A DNA stretch of 64,000 nt from Bacillota bacterium (lineage in GTDB: Bacteria > Bacillota > Clostridia > Lachnospirales > Lachnospiraceae), in assembly GCA_023402845.1 (NCBI GenBank), contig JAEYFP010000002.1, positions 62,001-126,000 of the forward strand, given 5' to 3'. Of this stretch, positions 42,959-51,185 are shown in pieces (positions within the stretch are counted from its first letter, which is position 1; each line of letters opens with the position of its first letter). Position numbers and translations under genes: made by a program. A model generated the notes under the pieces. That model saw only the letters and a list, made by a program, of their open reading frames with translations, had not been told where the DNA came from and did no database searches.

Positions 42959-43834
42959 ATGAAGTATGGTATTTATTTTGCATATTGGGAAAAAGAATGG
43001 TTTGCAGATTATAAGAAATACATTGATAAAATTTCAGCTCTAGGGTTTGACATTCTTGAAATTTCATGCGGGGCACTAAAGAATACATATACAACTGATG
43101 CGCAGCTATATGATTTAAAAGAATATGCAAAAGATAAAAATATAATTTTAACCGGAGGTTATGGGCCAAGAGCCGAAGAGAATTTAAGCTCAGAAGATCC
43201 GGCAGTTCAAAAGCATGCACTTGAGTTTTTTACAGAAACATTGCGGAAACTTCAGAAACTGGATATTAAAATTCTTGGCGGCGGTTTATATTCCTACTGG
43301 CCGATAGATTATGCAAAGCCAGTGGACAAAGAAGGGGATTTGGCACGCTCTATTATTAATATGAAGAAACTAGCTAAGGTTGCGGAAGACTGTGATGTTA
43401 CGCTGGGGATGGAAATTCTGAACAGATATGAAGGATACCTCTTAAATACTTGTGAGGAAGGCCTCGATTATATCAATGCTGTGGGGAGTGATAATGTAAA
43501 AGTTATGCTCGACACATTTCATATGAATATTGAAGAGGATAATATCGCGGCAGCAATTAGAAAAGCCGGTAATCAACTTTGTCATTTACATTTAGGAGAA
43601 AGAAATCGCCAGGTGCCGGGTAAGGGAACGATGCCTTGGGATGAAATCGGTCAGGCACTCAGAGATATTAATTACCAGCATGCTGCGGTTATGGAGCCAT
43701 TTGTTATGCCGGGTGGAACAGTTGGCAACGAAATAAAAGTTTGGAGAAATATTATTGCAGATACATCTGATGCGATATTAGATTCCGATGCAAAAGCAGC
43801 ATTACAATTTGTAAAACACGTATTTAGCAGGTGA
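42959..43834 (+). CDS. D-allulose (psicose) 3-epimerase-like enzyme
   Basis: TIM-barrel sugar epimerase of 291 residues, very close in pattern to D-psicose/D-tagatose 3-epimerases: MKYGIYFAYWEKEW start, GGALYSYWPIDY-like segment (GGGLYSYWPIDYAKPVDK here), EILNRYE with a metal-binding Glu, VMLDTFHMNIEED, HLGERNRQVPG and VMEPFV with the second catalytic Glu. It should interconvert free D-fructose and D-allulose (or a related ketohexose pair). ATG 42959 follows AAAGGAG; an in-frame ATG at 42935 lies in the preceding gene. Its place after an RbsABC-type importer makes allulose use the simplest reading. Confidence 0.88.
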   Translation: MKYGIYFAYWEKEWFADYKKYIDKISALGFDILEISCGALKNTYTTDAQLYDLKEYAKDKNIILTGGYGPRAEENLSSEDPAVQKHALEFFTETLRKLQKLDIKILGGGLYSYWPIDYAKPVDKEGDLARSIINMKKLAKVAEDCDVTLGMEILNRYEGYLLNTCEEGLDYINAVGSDNVKVMLDTFHMNIEEDNIAAAIRKAGNQLCHLHLGERNRQVPGKGTMPWDEIGQALRDINYQHAAVMEPFVMPGGTVGNEIKVWRNIIADTSDAILDSDAKAALQFVKHVFSR

Positions 43835-43913
43835 CCTTAAGTAAAGCTTTAAAAATCAGGGCTTACGGATTCTAAAGACATTTGAATACTGGATTAATGA
43901 AAGGACATCAGAC

Positions 43914-44903
43914 ATGAAAGGTGAAATTAAGCAGATTTGCATTCTGGTAGAAGATGTATATAAAAGCATGCGGGATTTTTGGGAGGTACTGCAGATTGGT
44001 CCATGGGATGTAAGGCATTTTAATCCTGAAAATTGCAGTTATTTTGAGGTTGGAGGAAAACAATTAGTAGAGAAATTTGATTTCATTGCAGCGGTTGCAT
44101 ATGCAGGAGATATTGAATTTGAATTAGTGCAGCCAATAGAAGGTCCAAATGTGTATTGGGATGTATTAAATAAAAAAGGACCCTGTATTCATCATTTTAA
44201 AGTGGTAATCAAGGATACAGATGAATTAAAAGGATATCTAGAAGAATTGGCCGAAAAAGGAATTTCTGTGACACAGACGGGATGGCTGGATGGAGATGTT
44301 CATGCCTATATTGGGACAGAGGATAAGGTGGGCTTTATCATTGAGATGGGTAATGGTGGTGAAATTGGACCGGCACCGGAGGTATATCCGCCTGAAGCAA
44401 TTGGGGCTGAAAAAACAAAAAGATGTGTAAATATTAAACAAATTGGGATTTTAGTAGATGATGTGAATAAGTATTTAAAAAACTTTACGGAAATTTTTGA
44501 TATTCAGCCATGGAACATCTACCGGTTTGATCCGGAGCATGTAAGTTATTTTGAAGTAGGGGAAAAGCAGTTGGCAGAGGGATATAATTTCATTACCTGC
44601 TGCTGTAAATTCGGAAATATGGAAGTAGAATTAATGCAGCCGATAGAAGGACCCAATATATATTGGGATGCGCTAAATACTGCAGGAGTAGGATTGCATC
44701 ATATTAAAGATGTAATGACAAACGAGGAATTAAAAGAGACAGTTGAGGAATATAAAAATAGGGGTATAAAAGTTCTGCAATGCGGACATCTGGAAGAAGA
44801 TTGGCATTATTATATGGATACAAAAGAAAAACTATCTTTTGTTTTAGAATTGGGAAACGGCGGGAAAATTGAACATCCGGTAGATTGGTATCCAAAGAAA
44901 TAA
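43914..44903 (+). CDS. Tandem VOC (glyoxalase-fold) protein of unknown function
   Basis: A 329-residue protein with two copies of one VOC unit (residues about 1-155 and 170-325), clearly related: IKQICILVEDV / IKQIGILVDDV, PIEGPNVYWDVL / PIEGPNIYWDAL, HHFK / HHIK and EMGNGG / ELGNGG. VOC enzymes bind a divalent metal with four side chains, often His-Glu-His-Glu. Here the first position is Gln in both halves (KQI rather than DHI), as in some epimerases. It follows the epimerase by 79 bases. It may be an epimerase, isomerase or lyase for the same sugar; the reaction is unknown. Confidence 0.72.
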   Translation: MKGEIKQICILVEDVYKSMRDFWEVLQIGPWDVRHFNPENCSYFEVGGKQLVEKFDFIAAVAYAGDIEFELVQPIEGPNVYWDVLNKKGPCIHHFKVVIKDTDELKGYLEELAEKGISVTQTGWLDGDVHAYIGTEDKVGFIIEMGNGGEIGPAPEVYPPEAIGAEKTKRCVNIKQIGILVDDVNKYLKNFTEIFDIQPWNIYRFDPEHVSYFEVGEKQLAEGYNFITCCCKFGNMEVELMQPIEGPNIYWDALNTAGVGLHHIKDVMTNEELKETVEEYKNRGIKVLQCGHLEEDWHYYMDTKEKLSFVLELGNGGKIEHPVDWYPKK

Positions 44904-44928
44904 GAAACAGAAAGTTTTAAAGAGGCAA

Positions 44929-45906
44929 TTATTTTTCCGGCACTCCCGCAAGCCGATAAGCGCGGGGTGTCAGACTGAAGTGTTCTCTGAATATTTTATG
45001 GAAATAGCTCGTATTGTCGTATCCGACAAGTGTAATAATATCCTCTACCGGGAGTGTGGTAGTGGAAAGCAGAAAGGCTGACTGGTTCAGCCTTTTTGTC
45101 TGTAAAAGCTGTTTAAATGTATGATTTGCATGCTTTTTGACCGTCTTGCTGACATAGTAGGACGGTATTTTTAATGAAGAGGAAATTTCCTCAAGCGAGG
45201 CGGTGCGGTAATGATCCTCGATGTATTTCAGTACAGTCAGAGTGAGATTCTGCTCGTATTGGGAAGGGTCACTTTTGTTAATCTGATCGGTGTGATTCAT
45301 CAGATGCAAAAACAAAAGTCCCATCGTAGTTTGGTTGATTCCCCGGCGATTGGGCTGACTGTTAGTCAATGACCAGATGAGATTTTCTACGAGGTTCTGT
45401 ACGGGAAGGATGTCGGCGGCCTGAAAGTGAAAATATTCGGAACTGCCCGATTCTTGCTTTAAGGAGTGAATCAAAAAGTCACGCAGGACGTTTTCCTCCT
45501 CCATCATTGCGACGACTCTGTCGAAAAATTCGGGCAGCACAATAAAGTTAACCGCAATGTCGCCGGCACCTGCCGGCAAGATCTCCTGTGTCGTATTCTG
45601 ACCGAATAAAAGCAGCTCCCCCTCCGAGAGGGTCACCTTCGTCGTACCGTTGATGATATGCGTGGTGGATCCGCTGCACATATAGATGATCTCAATATAA
45701 TTGTGCCGGTGTACGGGAAAATGGACAAAGCGGGTATGCGGCCTGACGTCGATGAGCTTTCCCCGGGCCAGCATCTTGTGGCTGTCAATAATGAAATCTT
45801 CTTCGTTTGTATAAATGCTTTTTTGGACGCTTTTTTCTCCGGATAAAATTTCCTTTTCTTCGTCGGAAATCTTCTTAAGCTGCGCCAGCAGCTGTTCGTT
45901 TATCAT
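44929..45906 (-). CDS. AraC-family regulator, RhaS/RhaR-like
   Basis: Cupin-type sugar-sensing N-terminus (FVHFPVHRHNYIEIIYMCSG) and two C-terminal helix-turn-helix motifs (SLEEISSSLKIPSYYVSKTVKKH and PVEDIITLVGYDNTSYFHKIFRE). It is 325 residues. On the minus strand AAGGAGA precedes the ATG at 45906. It is transcribed away from rhaB, with 189 bases between, where two direct ATGCAAA repeats make an AraC-type site. It probably activates rhaBA in response to rhamnose. Confidence 0.88.
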   Translation of the reverse strand: MINEQLLAQLKKISDEEKEILSGEKSVQKSIYTNEEDFIIDSHKMLARGKLIDVRPHTRFVHFPVHRHNYIEIIYMCSGSTTHIINGTTKVTLSEGELLLFGQNTTQEILPAGAGDIAVNFIVLPEFFDRVVAMMEEENVLRDFLIHSLKQESGSSEYFHFQAADILPVQNLVENLIWSLTNSQPNRRGINQTTMGLLFLHLMNHTDQINKSDPSQYEQNLTLTVLKYIEDHYRTASLEEISSSLKIPSYYVSKTVKKHANHTFKQLLQTKRLNQSAFLLSTTTLPVEDIITLVGYDNTSYFHKIFREHFSLTPRAYRLAGVPEK

Positions 45907-45994
45907 CAGTTCTCTCCTTCAAAGCTTTTCATGCGCTGTCCCCTTCAAAATCCTGAGCCAACTCCCTTTAAAGGATAGCACAGGAAACTAAAAA

Positions 45995-46060
45995 ATGCAA
46001 ATAAGGACGGTAAATTATGCAAACCTCGTCCTAAAAAAAATGACGGCAAGAGGGTATACT
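45995..46060 (+). promoter_or_regulatory. rhaB promoter with AraC-type direct repeats
   Basis: ATGCAAA occurs at 45995-46001 and again at 46017-46023, 22 bases apart, the two-turn spacing typical of AraC-family half sites. A TATACT -10 box lies at 46055-46060 and the -35 position is poor, as expected for an activator-dependent promoter. Confidence 0.65.
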
Positions 46061-46095
46061 AAAGCTGATAAATCTTAAAAAGAAGGGAGAAAACA

Positions 46096-47502
46096 ATGGG
46101 AGATTACTATTTGGCGGTGGATATCGGCGCTTCGAGCGGCCGTCATATTCTCGGTACGATGCAGGATGGGAAAATCGTCTTAGAAGAGATTTACCGTTTT
46201 GAAAACGGCATGGTAAAAAAAGATGGACATTTGTATTGGGATGTGGAACAGCTTTCGAAGGAAATCATTGCCGGAATGAAGCGCTGCAAGGAGATCGGAA
46301 AGGTTCCTGTAACGATGGGAATTGATACATGGGCGGTTGATTACGTACTTTTAGATAAAGAAGATCATATTGTTGGCAGCACATATGGCTATCGCGATAA
46401 TCGGACGGTAGGAATGGACGGGGAAGTGGCTCTGCTTATTTCACCTGAAAAACTTTATATGCGAAACGGTATCCAAAAACTGCAGTTTAATACAATTTAC
46501 CAATTGATGGCGGCAAAGCTTAAGGAGCCGGAGACATTTGCAAATGCGGACAGCCTGTTGATGATACCGGATTATTTCAATTTTGTGCTGACCGGAATAA
46601 GAAAAAGCGAATACACAAATGCAACAACGGGGCAGCTCGTGAATGTGGAGACAAAAGACTGGGATTGGGAGCTGATAGAGACACTCGGATTTCCGCAGAA
46701 GTTATTTCTGCCCCTGACGATGCCGGGAACGGTCGTTGGCGGACTGAGGGAGGAGATTGCCGCACAGATCGGCTATCAATGCCAGGTAATGCAGATTGCG
46801 TCTCATGATACGGCTTCTGCCGTTATTTCTGTTCCAACGCTGACAGAGGACTGTCTGTACATCAGCTCCGGTACATGGTCGCTGCTTGGAACCGAGGTGC
46901 AAACGCCGATTTGTACAGCCGAGAGCAAGGAGAAGAATTTTACAAATGAAGGCGGCTATGAATACCGTTACCGTTTCTTGAAAAATATTATGGGCCTTTG
47001 GATGATCCAATCTGTCCGCCATGAATTTCAGGATGCCTATTCTTTTGGTGAAATTTGCGAAATGGCGGAAAAAGAAAAGGAATTTCCGTCGCGTGTGGAT
47101 GTGAACGACGATTGTTTTCTGGCACCGGAAAATATGACGGAGGAAATCAAGGATTATTGCAGGAGAACAGGGCAGCTCGTTCCGGAGAGCCTCGGACAGC
47201 TTGCAACGGTGATCTATCAGAGCCTTGCGGAAAGCTACGCGGAAACGATCGATTCCGTGGAACATCTGACCGGCAAGAAATTTGAGGCAGTCAACATCGT
47301 GGGGGGCGGCTCCAATGCTGCATATTTAAATGAACTGACGGCAAGAAAAAGCGGGCGTACCGTATTTGCCGGCCCGTCCGAGGCGACCGCAATCGGTAAT
47401 ATTGCCGTACAGATGATAGAGGCAAAGGAACTGGAAGGAATTAAGGCGGCAAGAAAAAGCATCTTTGAATCGTTCGGTGTAAAGGAATACGCACCGTTAT
47501 AA
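46096..47502 (+). CDS. rhaB: L-rhamnulokinase
   Basis: FGGY kinase of 468 residues that phosphorylates L-rhamnulose at C1. The phosphate loop VDIGASSGRHILG, GIDTWAVDYVLLD, GYRDNRTVGM and the ATP-site VGGGSNAAYLNELTA are typical of RhaB. AGAAGGGAG lies ahead of ATG 46096. rhaA follows. No rhamnulose-1-phosphate aldolase is next to it, so the product probably goes to the BMC aldolase at 10013 or the cytosolic one at 30067. Confidence 0.93.
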   Translation: MGDYYLAVDIGASSGRHILGTMQDGKIVLEEIYRFENGMVKKDGHLYWDVEQLSKEIIAGMKRCKEIGKVPVTMGIDTWAVDYVLLDKEDHIVGSTYGYRDNRTVGMDGEVALLISPEKLYMRNGIQKLQFNTIYQLMAAKLKEPETFANADSLLMIPDYFNFVLTGIRKSEYTNATTGQLVNVETKDWDWELIETLGFPQKLFLPLTMPGTVVGGLREEIAAQIGYQCQVMQIASHDTASAVISVPTLTEDCLYISSGTWSLLGTEVQTPICTAESKEKNFTNEGGYEYRYRFLKNIMGLWMIQSVRHEFQDAYSFGEICEMAEKEKEFPSRVDVNDDCFLAPENMTEEIKDYCRRTGQLVPESLGQLATVIYQSLAESYAETIDSVEHLTGKKFEAVNIVGGGSNAAYLNELTARKSGRTVFAGPSEATAIGNIAVQMIEAKELEGIKAARKSIFESFGVKEYAPL

Positions 47503-47545
47503 ACAAATCCATTAAATTCGAATCATAAAACAGGAGGAATGAATC

Positions 47546-48802
47546 ATGACAGTAAAAGAGAATTATGAAGCAGCGAAGGAGCAGTACGGAAAGCTTGGTG
47601 TTGATGTGGACAAGGCAATTGAGGTATTGAAGAATATTTCAATTTCAATGCATTGCTGGCAGGGCGATGATGTGACAGGCTTTGATCAGGACGGTCCGCT
47701 GACGGGAGGTATTCAAACAACGGGCAACTATCCGGGTAAGGCAAGAAATCCGGAGGAATTGATGGCAGATGTGGAAAAGGCATTCAGCCTTATTCCCGGA
47801 AAGCACAGGATCAACCTGCATGCGAGCTATGCGATTTTTGAGCAGGGTGAATATGCGGACAGAGACCAGCTTGAGCCGAAGCATTTTAAAAAATGGGTGG
47901 AATTCGGAAAGAAGAATGGGGTTGCGTTTGACTTTAACCCGACCTGCTTTTCCCATCCGATGGCTTCCGACAGTCTGACACTCTCCAGTCCGGATGAAAA
48001 GGTCAGAAAATTCTGGGTAGATCACTGCATCGCCTGTATCAAAATTTCTGAATATCTGGCCGCTGAGCAGGGCAGCCCCTGTGCAATGAATATCTGGATA
48101 CCGGATGGCATGAAGGATGTGCCGGCAGATCGCTTAGGTCCGCGCGCAAGGTTCAAGAAGTCTCTGGATGAGATTCTTGCGGTGCCGTATGACAAGGAAA
48201 AGGTATTGGTATGCTTAGAGTCCAAGGTGTTCGGAATCGGTCTGGAATCCTATACGGTAGGCTCCAGTGAGTTTACGATTAACTATGCGGCAAGAAACGG
48301 CATCATCAGTTTGATGGACAACGGACATTATCATCCGACCGAGGTTGTTTCCGATAAGATTTCTTCCATGCTTTTGTTTAATGATAAAATAGCACTTCAT
48401 GTGACAAGAGGTGTGCGTTGGGACAGTGATCATGTCGTGCTGCTCGATGATGAAACAAAGGAAATCGCAAAAGAAATCGTCAGGAATGATGCGGTGGACC
48501 GTGTACTGCTGGGACTTGACTATTTTGATGCGAGTATCAACCGCATCGCTGCATGGGTAGTAGGAATGCGCAATATGCAGAAGGCATTTTTATATGCGTT
48601 GCTGCTGCCAAATGCAAAGCTGAAAACACTTCAGGATGAAGCGAGGTTTACGGAGCTGATGATGCAGCAGGAAGAAATGAAAACCTATCCGCTTGGTTCT
48701 GTATGGGATTATTTCTGCGAGGCCAATGGTGTTCCGCTTAAGGAAGCTTGGTATGCAGAGGTTCAGAAATATGAGGATGATGTGCTTTTAAAGAGGGCAT
48801 AA
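47546..48802 (+). CDS. rhaA: L-rhamnose isomerase
   Basis: Metal-dependent isomerase of 418 residues converting L-rhamnose to L-rhamnulose. Typical RhaA segments are SMHCWQGDDVTGFD, GGIQTTGNYPGKARN, DFNPTCFSHP, NIWIPDGMKD, LLGLDYFDASINRIAAW and GSVWDYFC. AGGAGG lies before ATG 47546. It follows rhaB by 43 bases and is followed by a terminator, so rhaBA is a compact two-gene operon. Confidence 0.95.
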   Translation: MTVKENYEAAKEQYGKLGVDVDKAIEVLKNISISMHCWQGDDVTGFDQDGPLTGGIQTTGNYPGKARNPEELMADVEKAFSLIPGKHRINLHASYAIFEQGEYADRDQLEPKHFKKWVEFGKKNGVAFDFNPTCFSHPMASDSLTLSSPDEKVRKFWVDHCIACIKISEYLAAEQGSPCAMNIWIPDGMKDVPADRLGPRARFKKSLDEILAVPYDKEKVLVCLESKVFGIGLESYTVGSSEFTINYAARNGIISLMDNGHYHPTEVVSDKISSMLLFNDKIALHVTRGVRWDSDHVVLLDDETKEIAKEIVRNDAVDRVLLGLDYFDASINRIAAWVVGMRNMQKAFLYALLLPNAKLKTLQDEARFTELMMQQEEMKTYPLGSVWDYFCEANGVPLKEAWYAEVQKYEDDVLLKRA

Positions 48803-48842
48803 ATACCCGGCTGCTTAAAAGGCTGACACAATAACTGAAAAT

Positions 48843-48890
48843 AAATCAGGGGCTGCTATCATAGGTATGGATAGGTGCCCCTGATTTTGT
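48843..48890 (+). terminator. Terminator after rhaBA
   Basis: An 11-base stem AAATCAGGGGC (48843-48853) with GCCCCTGATTT (48877-48887), with an inner CTATC/GATAG pair in the loop, and TTTTG at the end. Confidence 0.85.
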
Positions 48891-48981
48891 GAAATTTGTC
48901 AAAAAAAGATGTTCAATGGAATAAAAATGTAGTAATATAGTCTTGTGGGAGAAAAAACCGTATAAAATTTGGAGGGTACTG

Positions 48982-50904
48982 ATGAAAATGCTTAAGAAAT
49001 TTGGTGGAAATCAAAACAAATTGCTGGACAGTATGCTGAATTGGGATTTTTCTGATAGGGAGCCTGACATAAATCAAGCCGGCGCGCCCTTATACAATCA
49101 GCTTAGAGACTGCTTTGAGACACTGTATACAAACGTTGATCAGGCGGCGGAAGTCAGCGGTCAGGTGCTTGGAGCGACAAAGGATGTCGGTGATATTTCC
49201 AAAAGTATCAAGGAGGCCTCGGAGTATATCGCCAATGGTGCGGTGTCCCAGACTGAGGATGTGGAGCTTTGCCGATCCGTGGCGGATGAGCTGGGGGAAC
49301 AGATTGATCAGATGTCCGAACAGTATCAAAGCTTGCTTCAAATGGCACAGGGCATGCAGGAGGAAAATAAAGAGGGAAGAAAGACTGTCGAAAAACTGAT
49401 CGAGGGTCAGCAGGAAAATAAAGCGGCAATGAATCATATCATGGAGCGTATGAACCAGCTTGTAAAAACATCGGAGACGATTCAAGCGGTGACAAATGTC
49501 CTGTATTCCATTGCAAATCAGACGAATTTACTGGCGCTCAATGCTTCGATTGAGGCGGCGAGGGCAGGAGAAGCGGGAAAGGGCTTTGCGGTTGTGGCCG
49601 ATGAGGTTCGCAAGCTCTCTCTGGAAAGCCAAAACGCGAGCCGAGATATTAACAGCTCTCTGCAGGGTATGGATGAGGAACTGCAGGTGCTTAAGGGTGA
49701 GGTGGATAAGTCCCATGCTTCATTTGTGATTCAGGAAAAAGCAGTGGAAACGGTCGTGGATTTTTTCGGAAAGCTGGACGGTTATATCGAAAAATCCGTC
49801 GAAAGCCAGCATGTACTGATGGGAAATGTCAATGAACTTGCCGAAAACAAAAATAGACTGCTTGATTCGGTCACAGGAATCGCCAATGTAATTGAGGAGT
49901 CCTCCGCTACCACACAGGAGGTTGCTTCTTTGACAATGACACAGGTCAGCACGGTGGAGCTGCTGTCTAAAATGTCCGAAAACCTGATGAATCAAATCAA
50001 GGGTGTGGAAAAGACGCTTGAAAAGATACAGATGAACCATGTTGAGCGTGAAAAAAAGCGCATTGCACTTATGTTTGATTTGGATATTCCATTTTATGAT
50101 GTTACAAAGGCCGATGCAAAAAAATCCGCACAGATGTTGGGGTACCAGTTAGAAATTTTTGCGCCGAAATCGCGCAGCAGCAGTGAGCGGGAAATGTGCC
50201 GCGATCTGGAATATGTGCTTAAAGAGCATTTTGAAGGCCTTGTGATCAGCCCGGTCGCAAGTCCGGCTGTGGAAGATCTGTTAAAGAAAATTGTGGCATC
50301 CGGTACTAAAATTATTTTCCTGAATGCGGCATTAAAGGGTGTACCATGCGAATCGGTTGTTGCAACCGACAGTAAAAAGCTCGGTGCAACCGCTGCGGAA
50401 ATTACATGGAAGTTAATGAAAGGCACAGGGAAGGCTGCAGTTCTGCAATGGAGTGATGTGATAATTGACGCAATCGTACAGCGTGAGGAAGGGTTTATTG
50501 AAGGTATGAAGCGCGTCGGCGGAGACGTCAAAAAGGTATCGGTGCCAAGCGCACCTTCGGAATCGGAGGTGGAACATATCATGGCAGGGCTGCTGCGCAG
50601 TGAGCCGGAAATTAAGGTTGTTTACACGACGAACGCCGACTGGGGATGCAATTTGGCTAATTACAAGCAGAAGCATGGCGGCAGCTTTGAAGTGGTTACG
50701 ATCGATTTCACGGATCAGATTTCACACTATATTAAGACAGGCGAAATCAGTTATGCGGTTGCGCAGCGGAATTTCGTATGGGGCAGCGTGGCGCTTGAAG
50801 GATTATCGGAAATTTTCGATGGCAGAAAGATGGATGCCTTTATTGATACAGGAAACTATGAAGTAAACAAAAATAACTACACGCTTTATTCAAACCGCAT
50901 TTGA
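48982..50904 (+). CDS. Soluble chemoreceptor fused to a sugar-binding (PBP type 1) domain
   Basis: A 640-residue fusion. Residues about 40-340 are a chemotaxis signalling coiled coil with the highly conserved hairpin tip IANQTNLLALNASIEAARAG...FAVVADEVRKLS (about 177-213). Residues about 358-640 are a periplasmic-binding-protein type 1/LacI-like sugar domain (KKRIALMFDLDIPFYDV, EHFEGLVISPVAS, GTKIIFLNAAL, KVVYTTNADWG). I see no signal peptide and no membrane segment, so the whole protein should be cytoplasmic. GGAGGG lies five bases before ATG 48982. It would report internal sugar to CheA. The order, signalling module first and sensor last, is unusual. It has its own terminator and sits between rhaBA and the fucI-like operon. 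Confidence 0.88.
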   Translation: MKMLKKFGGNQNKLLDSMLNWDFSDREPDINQAGAPLYNQLRDCFETLYTNVDQAAEVSGQVLGATKDVGDISKSIKEASEYIANGAVSQTEDVELCRSVADELGEQIDQMSEQYQSLLQMAQGMQEENKEGRKTVEKLIEGQQENKAAMNHIMERMNQLVKTSETIQAVTNVLYSIANQTNLLALNASIEAARAGEAGKGFAVVADEVRKLSLESQNASRDINSSLQGMDEELQVLKGEVDKSHASFVIQEKAVETVVDFFGKLDGYIEKSVESQHVLMGNVNELAENKNRLLDSVTGIANVIEESSATTQEVASLTMTQVSTVELLSKMSENLMNQIKGVEKTLEKIQMNHVEREKKRIALMFDLDIPFYDVTKADAKKSAQMLGYQLEIFAPKSRSSSEREMCRDLEYVLKEHFEGLVISPVASPAVEDLLKKIVASGTKIIFLNAALKGVPCESVVATDSKKLGATAAEITWKLMKGTGKAAVLQWSDVIIDAIVQREEGFIEGMKRVGGDVKKVSVPSAPSESEVEHIMAGLLRSEPEIKVVYTTNADWGCNLANYKQKHGGSFEVVTIDFTDQISHYIKTGEISYAVAQRNFVWGSVALEGLSEIFDGRKMDAFIDTGNYEVNKNNYTLYSNRI

Positions 50905-50939
50905 TCAATTCATATTTAATGATAGTTAACAAGTTTTAG

Positions 50940-50978
50940 AACAGGTCGGAATTCGAAAGAAATTCCGGCCTGTTTTGT
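50940..50978 (+). terminator. Terminator after the chemoreceptor gene
   Basis: A 14-base stem AACAGGTCGGAATT (50940-50953) with AATTCCGGCCTGTT (50961-50974), one G-U pair, followed by TTG. It isolates the chemoreceptor as a single-gene unit. Confidence 0.85.
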
Positions 50979-51047
50979 GTTACAGCGGGAATTTCCTACG
51001 CAGTACAATGGGATGCCTTTTTGGAAAGGAATCGGTTGTTGTAAGAT

Positions 51048-51148
51048 TTATATGAAAAATAGATATAAAATTCATATAAAATTACCGATTGAATATTTGT
51101 AAATATATTATATAATGTTTATATATATAATTTATATAAATTTATATA
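51048..51148 (+). promoter_or_regulatory. Promoter and inverted repeats of the isomerase-transketolase operon
   Basis: TTGAAT (51089-51094) and TATAAT (51111-51116), 16 bases apart. Upstream TTATATGAA (51048-51056) and TTCATATAA (51071-51079) form an inverted repeat. Downstream lies the perfect 16-base palindrome TATATAAATTTATATA (51133-51148). These are candidate sites for the LacI regulator encoded at 56089. Confidence 0.5.
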
Positions 51149-51185
51149 TCAAGAAATAAACAAACAGGAAAACGGAGGATGAAGT

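Noticed and set aside
47645..48433. Minus-strand frames opposite rhaA
   Set aside because: No ribosome binding site or family pattern; rhaA is certain on the plus strand.
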